This document shows positions 59,001 through 64,000 of a stretch of 64,000 nt of DNA, one piece after another (position 1 is the first letter of the stretch; each line of letters begins with the position of its first letter). The stretch spans positions 2,914,001-2,978,000 of the forward strand of contig BSBM01000252.1 of assembly GCA_027924585.1 (NCBI GenBank), written 5' to 3'. The stretch comes from Larix kaempferi (taxonomy: Eukaryota > Streptophyta > Pinopsida > Pinales > Pinaceae). The position numbers and the translations under genes are program-made. Below the pieces are notes generated by a model. It was given only the letters and a program-made list of their open reading frames with translations. It did not search any database and was not told the DNA's origin.

Positions 59001-60031
59001 TTCAACAGCCAATCAGTTCCATTCTTAACTTTTATCCATACCTTACCGATGCCAACAATTTTACATGGCTCATCATCACCCAATAAAACATGTCCAAAAT
59101 CGCCAGGAACATACTCATGAAATTATTTCCTATGGGGCGTAGCATGACATGAAGCTCCTGAATCTACTACCCAATAATCACTAGTATTATCTAATGCAAG
59201 AATCAAAGCATATTGTAACACATCACCTGCTACATTTTCTTCCTTGGTAGTTTCCTTCTGTGTATCTCCTTTCATCTTTAGAGATCTGCAGTCTTTCTTC
59301 AGATGTCCTTTTTTTCCATAGTTCTAGCACTCTATTTCTCCCAGTCTGGACTTGGATCTTCCCTTTTTAGAGTTACTGCGATTACCTTGGCTCTTTCCTC
59401 TCTCCTTTTGTCTTTCCCTGCTCTCCATGGTCAATGCATTACCTGATGTCTCATCTGTGCTTTTTCTTCTCATTTCCTTGCTAAGAATAACACCAATAAC
59501 ATCATCAAATTTCAAGGTGTTTGAACCAGAGATAGACTTACTTACAGCCATGACCAAGCTATTCTAGCTTTCTGGCAATGAACACAAGATTAGAAGAGCC
59601 CTAACCTCATCATTGAAGTTCACACTTACAGAACTTAGTTGATTTGTAACCGTATTAAAATCATTTAAATGATCAGTAACAGATCCACCTTAAGACATCT
59701 TCATATTAAATAAATGCTTCATTAGAAATACCTTGTTGGAGGCCGAGGAATTTTCATACAGCTTACCAGATGCGTTCATCAAACCCTCCATTGTTGTTTC
59801 TTTTGATATATTGAAAGCCACCGACGAAGCCAAGCTCAGCCGTATTGTTGCCACGGCCTTTCTGTCAAGAACCTCCCATTCTTCATCCTTCATAGCCGCC
59901 GGCTGCTTTGCTATTGCTCCCAATGGTAGGAATAGATCCTTCTGGTACAGATAGTCCTCCATTTGCATCTTCCATAACTGGAATTTTTGGCCATTAAACT
60001 TCTCGACCTTAAACTTTCCTTCTTCCACCAT
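59001..60031 (-). pseudogene. gag: Tork-like copia gag and protease
   Basis: ATG 60031-60029 opens VEEGKFKVEKFNGQKFQLWK, the usual copia gag start, then MQMEDYLYQKDLFLPLG and FLMKHLFNMKMS. Stops follow near 59690 and 59560. The zinc knuckle (C.NYGKKGHLKKDC, about 59285-59335) has a TAG at the second position. Protease reads VVDSGASCHATP with DSGAS at 59164-59151. Downstream to 59001 is the degraded PR-IN linker. All are on the minus strand in one frame. Confidence 0.88.
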
Positions 60032-60088
60032 TGCTCCCACTCAAACCAGAAACCCTAGCTTCCTATGGGTTTATCTGCCAAATAGACC

Positions 60089-60106
60089 TTTGGCTCTGAC
60101 ACCAAT
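60089..60106 (-). promoter_or_regulatory. Tork-like copia primer-binding site
   Basis: Minus-strand TGGTGTCAGAGCC lies two bases from the 5' LTR, one base off the initiator-Met site. Confidence 0.8.
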
Positions 60107-60584
60107 TGTTAGAAAAACAGGATCACAGAGCAATAACAATAAACATAAATGCAACTATAATCACACACACATTACAAGAGAGACACATATATATCGTGGT
60201 TCACTCAAACTTGGGCTACGTCCACATTGAATTTGCCAGTCCTTATTATTATTACCGTCCAGCAAGGTGAAGGGATACAACCTGAAGCACAGCCGCTACA
60301 CTTCCTCTTCACTGTCTCATAGTCTCTCTCCTAATCTTAGAGATCTTTACAATCCATAAAACCTAATACATCTTTCTTTTATAGGGGAAATACAATGGGA
60401 AAATACCACAGCATACCCAAAAACCATGGGCCCACAAAACAGATGGTGAAAACAACCCCAAAATTTTTTCTCGGGGGTGTTGCCCTGAACCCCTAAAAAT
60501 GCAGAATGGGTGTACAATCCTCCAGGGTGCACAGCTAAGACAATATCATCTATGAGACTGGAAGATCTGGCTCTACAACCAACA
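60107..60584 (-). repeat. Tork-like copia 5' LTR (478 bp)
   Basis: Same ends as 29023-29511; 11 bp shorter, mainly from a small deletion near 60500. Followed by CTCAC, the right target duplication. Confidence 0.93.
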
Positions 60585-60589
60585 CTCAC

Positions 60590-60604
60590 ACATTAGGGGG
60601 CATC
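60590..60604 (+). promoter_or_regulatory. TatA polypurine tract
   Basis: ATTAGGGGGCATC lies directly before the TatA 3' LTR, matching CAGGGGGCAATC before the TatB 3' LTR. Confidence 0.7.
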
Positions 60605-60740
60605 TGTTACAACGTAATCTTCCACCTTGTGAGCATCAGCACTCTTTGGCCTACAGGATCAATTTTACTGACTCAGATCCACTTTATATCCTTCAGACAC
60701 ACTATTTTCACTATTTTTTCCCCTGTATGCTAGCTGCATC
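60605..60740 (+). repeat. TatA 3' LTR, first 136 bp
   Basis: TGTTACAACGTAATC onward matches 3503-3638. The match stops at GCATC (60736-60740), where CopP is inserted. GCATC should recur right of CopP outside the window. Confidence 0.88.
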
Positions 60741-61348
60741 TGTTGATGTATATGTAACTTCGGAATGTATTTCATCTGTATATTATATATATATTTATTG
60801 TACCCTTATAAGATATGTGTTATTCCTCTATAAGGAAGTGTCGTCATGTGGATTGACAAGTGTCGCAAGTGTGTGTACTTGCCGATGGGTTATTAGACCA
60901 CCTTATGGGGTCGGCCCTGATTAATATATAATATAATGTGGGTGTATCTAAGTAGACAAGTCGGCCCCAGTAGGTCACTGGGAAAAAAGGTGAGTATAAA
61001 TAGAGATAGGAGATCTCTATTTTACTCACTCGGAAAAGTAACTATCTCTCTCTCTGAAAAGTGGCGCACTAGTGAGGAGGAGGAGGATCATCTTCTAGGA
61101 GACTATCTCAGTGTTATTTGGTTGTATTTTGGTTGAGCCATTGCTCTCTCTATCTCTGAGGAAGTTGTGGGGTTTTTCACCTTAGGGTTTTCCCCACGGA
61201 AACTCTGTGTCTCTTGTCTCTATGCTTTTGATTCTTGTGATGCTTGTGATGCTTGTCATATTATGATTGTCATGCATTGATATACTATAGATGTTATTCT
61301 CTCAGCAAAGATCCTATAGTATTGTGATTTAATACTCAAAAATTAACA
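60741..61348 (+). repeat. CopP 5' LTR (608 bp)
   Basis: TGTTGATG ... AATTAACA. TATAAATA at 60995-61002 is a good TATA box. Confidence 0.9.
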
Positions 61349-61360
61349 TGGTATCAGAGC
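61349..61360 (+). promoter_or_regulatory. CopP primer-binding site
   Basis: TGGTATCAGAGC immediately follows the LTR. Confidence 0.93.
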
Positions 61361-61922
61361 TTAACTGAGAAGAAGACATTTTGCAGTGACGAAAGCTTGT
61401 ATTCCTTGTTTATTGGGTTTCTCTCCACATATTTTTGAAATTCAGTATAGTATATTGGATCTACTCATCAAGGCGCATCTATCTGTCCAATCAGAATTTA
61501 GTTTCGAGCATTTTTAGATTTGGCCCTAAAAATTAGGGTTTCCACAAAAATAGGAATTTTTGGAAACTGAAGGCACAGCTGGAAGCTCCTTGCAAAAATC
61601 GAAGGTTAGAGCTTTGGATCGAGATTTTTGGCTGGGTAGATCTCCGGGAAACTCAAACCCTAATTCAGGGCTCTCCCTAGTGAAACCGGGAGGACAAAAA
61701 GGAAATTTTGAAGGGCAAGACTTTGCTGATCTCAATTTATGAATGTACTAGGATGATCATCTCTCCAAGGTGCATCTTTCTATCCTTTCAGAATTTTAAA
61801 ATTCACATTTTGAATTTTTAGGGTTTCTCTGACAAACCCTAATCCGGGACCAGATCCAGTTTTCAGCACTTCAAGTGGTAAGTCCTAAATCTTTTCTATT
61901 TCCATTTGAATTACTCTTAAAG
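61361..61922 (+). other. CopP leader
   Basis: 560 bp, non-coding. It contains GTAAGT at 61878, the start of a segment (61878-61990) that is absent from CopM. Confidence 0.6.
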
Positions 61923-64000
61923 ATGTCTCTCCACACCAAGCTTGAGGATAAGCTTGAAGGGGCTGATAACTTCTGAGCCTGGAAGTATAGGATTGGGCTA
62001 ATCCTGGAAGAGAATGAGTTGGACTCATATGTGAAAGAAGACATCCCTATCCCAGAGGATGAAGAAGCCAAGGCATTGCACAAGAAGAACTTGGTCAAGG
62101 CAAAGAGAATCATTGCTGATTCTATCAAAGACCATCTCGTACCTCATGTGTCTTCTCTTAAGACACCCAAAGAGATGTTTGAATCTTTGACCAAGCTATT
62201 TGAAGGAAAGAATATAAATCGGAAGATGACCCTGCGAAACCAATTGAAAGCAGTGAAGTTTCAGAATGGAGAAACCATTCAATCTTACTTTTCAAGGGTC
62301 TCCCAGATCAAGGAACAATTAGAAGCAGTAGATGAAATGGTGGAGAATGGTGAAGTGGTGATGACCACTCTAAATGGCCTACCCAGGTCATGGGATTCCT
62401 TTATTCAAGGAATTTGTGCAAGGAAGAAGTTGATCTCCTTCAACAGATTGAGGGAAGAATGCTCTCAAGAAGAAGCTAGGCTTATAGCTCGTGAGGAAAA
62501 GATGGGAGGAGAAGATCAAGCTCTTGCAGCTCACACCAAAAGAATCAAAACCAAGAAGGATCACTCTCACCACAGAAGAACCCATCAAAAGAGTAAGAAG
62601 GACCTAAGATGCTTCACATGCAATGAGAAGGGTCACTTTGCTTCAGATTGTCCCAAGAACAAAAGGGATAATAACAACAACTCCAGTAAGAAGAAGAAGG
62701 GCAGCAAAAGAAGGTTTCATGCTCATGCTGCCGAAGATGATGAACCTCCAAAGAAGAAGGCTAAGGCAGAAAGTAGTAGTGATGATGACTCATCAAGTGA
62801 AGAAGAATATGTTCTAATTTCTGCTCTTACAGGTACCATCTCCCATGGATGTAATGATTGGTTGATTGATAGTGGGGATTCCAAACACATGACTGGGTTT
62901 AAAGAATCCTTTGTGAACCTATCTGAACATGAATCACCCCATAAGGTGAAACTTGGGGATGATTATCAATACCCAATCAAAGGAAGTGGTGAAGCCTCCT
63001 ACAACCTAGATTCTGGAAAATCATTGAAGATGAAAGAAGTACTTTATGTACCTGGGCTCAAGAAGAACTTACTCTCCATCTCTGCATTGGATGCAAAAGG
63101 TATGAGGGTTTCATTTGTGGATGGCCAAGTCCTAATGTGGCCAAAGGGAAAGACCATAGATGATGCAGTAGTAATTGGAGAGCAAGAGGGAGGCTTGTAT
63201 AAATTAAAGGGACAACCTGAACATGCCATGGTGCATGAATCCATGGAGCCAACTGAACTTTGGCATAGAAGACTTGCTCACATGCACTATAGAGCACTTC
63301 CAATTGCAAGCAAGGCAGTAGAGGGTCTTCCTGAAATCAAGACCAAACATGAAGGTGTTTGCAAAGGATGTGCAAAAGGTAAGAACACTAAGAAGGCTTT
63401 CCCAAGCAGTGAAAGCAAAGCAAAAGACATCCTGGAAATCATCCACTCAGATGTATGTGGCCCTATGTCATCCAGTTCCCTGAGTGGGTATGTTTACTAT
63501 GTATCATTTATTGATGACTTCTCCAGGAGGACTTGGGTATACTTCTTGAAGGGAAAAGATGAGGTGCTTGATAAATTCAAGGAATTCAAAACCTTGATGG
63601 AAAATCAAACTGACAAGAAGATCAAAACATTCAGATCCGACAATGGTGGAGAATTCACCTCAAATGACTTCAAGAAGCTTTGCAGTGATTCAGGGATTAA
63701 GAGGGAGTTGAATGTTCCTTATAATCCTCAACAAAATGGAGTTGCAGAAAGGAAGAACAGAACTATCATGGAAGCAGCAAGGGCAATGTTGCATGACCAA
63801 GATCTTCCTATGCATCTATGGGCAGAAGCAGCTAGAACAGCTGTATATGTGTAGAACAGAACACCCCACAAGATATTGGACAACAAGACACCAGAAGAAG
63901 TCTTTTCTGGTAAGAAACCTGAAGTCAGCCATCTCAGAATATTTGGTTGTCCAGTGTATACTCATGTTCCAAAAGAGAAGAGGACTAAACTAGATCCTTC
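61923..64000 (+). pseudogene. gag-pol: CopP gag-PR-IN (partial pol)
   Basis: ATG 61923, TGA 61974-61976 after 17 codons, then one long open frame to TAG 63852-63854 and on in frame to the window end. Gag has LEENELDSYVKEDIPIPEDE, a coiled part and the knuckle CFTCNEKGHFASDC (about 62612-62653). Protease reads WLIDSGDSKHMTG at about 62857 (Asp for the usual Ala after DSG). Integrase has WHRRLAHMHY, CKGCAKGK, HSDVCGPM, FIDDFSRRTWVYF, SDNGGEF and the Glu in QNGVAERKNRT. Only two stops occur in about 690 codons; the second fits a CAG codon. Part of the family shared with CopM. Confidence 0.93.

Larger units (their letters stand above)
29023..60584 (-). mobile_element. Tork-like Ty1/copia element, minus strand, split by TriLTR
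   Basis: LTRs at 29023-29511 and 60107-60584 (489 and 478 bp) are flanked by CTCAC on both sides (29018-29022, 60585-60589). Minus-strand order is 5' LTR, PBS, gag, PR, IN, RT, RNase H, purine tract, 3' LTR. RT-RNase H is interrupted at 30332/56894 by the 26.5-kb TriLTR+TatB block. With one TSD copy removed, the reading frame is continuous across it. Motifs such as YHRLGHMSEK suggest the Tork/Tnt1 group. It lies a few bases from the 3' end of TatA internal sequence. Confidence 0.93.
3503..60740 (+). mobile_element. TatA: old Tat-like Ty3/gypsy LTR retrotransposon, split by four nested elements
   Basis: Parts belonging to TatA are 3503-6707, 12851-22202, 28145-29022 and 60585-60740. Order: 5' LTR, PBS, leader, gag-pol, aRH, antisense PMD remnant, long 3' region, purine tract, start of 3' LTR. 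The 3' LTR (from 60605) clearly matches the 5' LTR start (from 3503) and is cut at 60740 by CopP, so its end is outside the window. Removing the chromovirus with one TSD copy restores a continuous gag frame, which supports the assembly. Many stops show that it is dead. The non-chromodomain gypsy (Tat) assignment rests on the second RNase H and the PBS type. Confidence 0.85.
60741..64000 (+). mobile_element. CopP: Ty1/copia element, plus strand, 5' part
   Basis: 5' LTR, PBS, leader, gag, PR and most of IN are in the window; RT-RH and the 3' LTR lie beyond it. The LTR start TGTTGATGTATATGTAA, the leader and gag match CopM, so the two are family members in opposite orientation inside TatA. Confidence 0.93.

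Noticed and set aside
60741-61348. CopP and CopM as two ends of one inverted element
   Set aside because: Each has its own internal region and CopM has its own AGTCT duplication, so they are separate insertions.

Overview
The window is a piece of a large, repeat-dense land-plant nuclear genome. I find no host gene, rRNA or tRNA. Nearly everything is LTR retrotransposon (Ty3/gypsy and Ty1/copia) nested up to four levels deep. Plant signals are the chromodomain gypsy element, initiator-Met-type primer-binding sites, Tat-type gypsy elements carrying a second RNase H, a plant-mobile-domain (PMD) gene and TG..CA LTRs with 5-bp target duplications. The sequence does not let me name the species.

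Layout. (1) 1-3502: decayed 3' end of a gypsy element (E0): integrase tail plus a sense, coiled-coil second ORF. (2) 3503-60740: TatA, an old Tat-like gypsy element, split by four insertions. Its 5' LTR is 3503-4428, gag-pol runs in one frame from 6044 to 18759, an archaeal-type RNase H (aRH) follows at 18871, an antisense PMD gene remnant lies at 19477-20752, and its 3' LTR begins at 60605. (3) Inside TatA: a chromovirus (6708-12845, TSD CTCTA), a minus-strand copia CopM (22203-28139, TSD AGTCT), a minus-strand Tork-like copia (29023-60584, TSD CTCAC), and a plus-strand copia CopP (60741 to beyond the window) related to CopM. (4) Inside the Tork-like copia: a non-autonomous element TriLTR with three 2026-bp LTRs and two internal regions (30333-56888, TSD AAGGT). 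(5) Inside the third TriLTR LTR: TatB (39618-55221, 726-bp LTRs, TSD CTTGG), a young relative of TatA. The outermost main element and the innermost one are thus the same family.

The most interesting system is the TatA/TatB family. The sense strand encodes gag-PR-RT-RH-IN, then a separate aRH placed after integrase. The opposite strand carries a spliced PMD gene whose phase-1 intron and 5' splice acceptor are conserved in both copies. In TatB the ordinary RNase H has lost its first catalytic Asp while the aRH catalytic set is intact. TatB also has extra zinc knuckles between protease and RT, a 33-bp CpG-rich minisatellite in its sense leader, and a related hairpin array just upstream of the antisense gene.

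TriLTR encodes an unrecognised protein of about 698 residues in each internal region. One copy is broken by a stop, the other by a 1-nt deletion elsewhere. Stop codons in the chromovirus, E0 and TatB are almost all TAG or TGA, consistent with C-to-T loss of CAG and CGA codons, the signature expected of heavy CHG/CG methylation.
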